64,000 nt of DNA from Bryobacterales bacterium (GTDB lineage Bacteria; Acidobacteriota; Terriglobia; Bryobacterales; Bryobacteraceae). Below are positions 63,739-64,000 of the stretch, piece by piece (the stretch's first letter is position 1; the number at the start of each line of letters is the position of its first letter). The notes beneath the pieces were generated by a model, which worked only from the letters and a program-made list of their open reading frames with translations, searched no databases and was not told the DNA's origin. The stretch spans positions 1-64,000 of the forward strand of contig JANXXL010000116.1 in assembly GCA_025350625.1 (NCBI GenBank), written 5' to 3'. The position numbers and the translations under genes are program-made.

Positions 63739-64000
63739 GCGCGGACGCAAACATAGTGTTGGGCGTCCACGACGGGCATAACGCTGCGGTGGCGCTGGTG
63801 CGGAACGGGCGCGTCGAATTCGCACTGCAGGAGGAGCGGATCACTCGTGTGAAGAATCAGGGCGATGTCCCTGCGAACGCCCTGAAGGCAGCGGTGGCCG
63901 GGGGAGCGGGAAGCAACGTGCGCGTGGCGCTGAACGGTCGTTATATGAATTACGGCCAGTGGCGGCGGGAGGACATTCTCGAGGACTATGGCCGCTCTTC
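63735..64000 (+). CDS. Carbamoyltransferase (NodU/CmcH family), N-terminus only
   Basis: 88 codons before the window ends; ATG overlaps the stop of the kinase (ATGA). The start IVLGVHDGHNAAVALVRNGRVEFALQEERITRVKNQG is the N-domain with the HDGHNAA metal and nucleotide motif. Adds a carbamoyl group to a sugar or polyketide, here probably to the exopolysaccharide. Confidence 0.85.
   Translation, partial: MSADANIVLGVHDGHNAAVALVRNGRVEFALQEERITRVKNQGDVPANALKAAVAGGAGSNVRVALNGRYMNYGQWRREDILEDYGRS

Overview
The window looks like a chromosomal contig from a high-GC Acidobacteriota member, most like the Bryobacterales / Candidatus Solibacter group. The evidence is the mix of families: an Oar-type TonB receptor with a carboxypeptidase-regulatory N-domain, an orphan MacB-core-type membrane protein, a VWFA-related domain, a PknB-type kinase fused to TolB-like repeats, DUF6152 and DUF1684 proteins, UpxY/RfaH-type NusG, and many small toxin-antitoxin modules. 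This placement is inference from protein families; there is no rRNA in the window, and I found no tRNA.

Layout. 1-4.5 kb: housekeeping and envelope genes (bacilliredoxin end, MacB-core protein with a zinc-ribbon tail, MtgA transglycosylase, cyclophilin, NmrA-like reductase, DUF1684). 4.6-7.8 kb: outer-membrane protein plus ZnuA-like and ZnuB-like genes, with no ATPase. 7.8-9.7 kb: small secreted and membrane proteins. 9.7-16 kb: a tight minus-strand operon der - accC - biotin carrier - DnaC-like loader - TonB receptor. 16-25 kb: Acg-like nitroreductase, YncE-like propeller, esterase, Oar-like receptor, and a cytochrome b / MsrP-like molybdoenzyme pair. 25-37.8 kb: diheme cytochrome c, metallopeptidase-TPR-VWA fusion, several small proteins, a SoxC-SoxD pair, propeller proteins. 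37.9-45.2 kb: accessory patch (HicB, DUF433/DUF5615, Ser/Thr kinase, Phd/PIN) around typA and an ATP-grasp-like gene. 45-51 kb: Wzt-like ABC protein with a degraded ATPase, PknB-TolB kinase, three Tad-type pseudopilin genes. 51-57.6 kb: secreted Ig-repeat protein, S9 peptidase, Uma2 protein, CCA-adding enzyme. 57.6-64 kb: CpsB/YwqE phosphatase, then a decayed island, then an exopolysaccharide operon (NusG/RfaH-like, Wza-like, Wzc-like, carbamoyltransferase) that runs off the end.

How genes work together. The phosphatase at 57658 and the tyrosine kinase at 61546 are a classical CpsB-CpsD type switch for polysaccharide chain length, now separated by about 1.7 kb of small toxin-antitoxin debris. 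SoxC and SoxD form a molybdenum-heme sulfur dehydrogenase pair. The MsrP-like protein and the cytochrome b upstream overlap and should form a membrane redox unit. ZnuA and ZnuB need an ATPase from elsewhere.

Most notable signals: an in-frame TAG inside the TadG-like gene with a coding tail that continues to the next gene; a duplicated 3' end of the phosphatase gene bracketing a foreign island; gene remnants at three places; a degraded ABC ATPase fused to a Wzt-type domain; several genes with a -10 element 7-9 bases before the start codon and no Shine-Dalgarno (candidate leaderless mRNAs); and a visible switch of strand composition (C-rich to G-rich on the + strand) near 44-46 kb.
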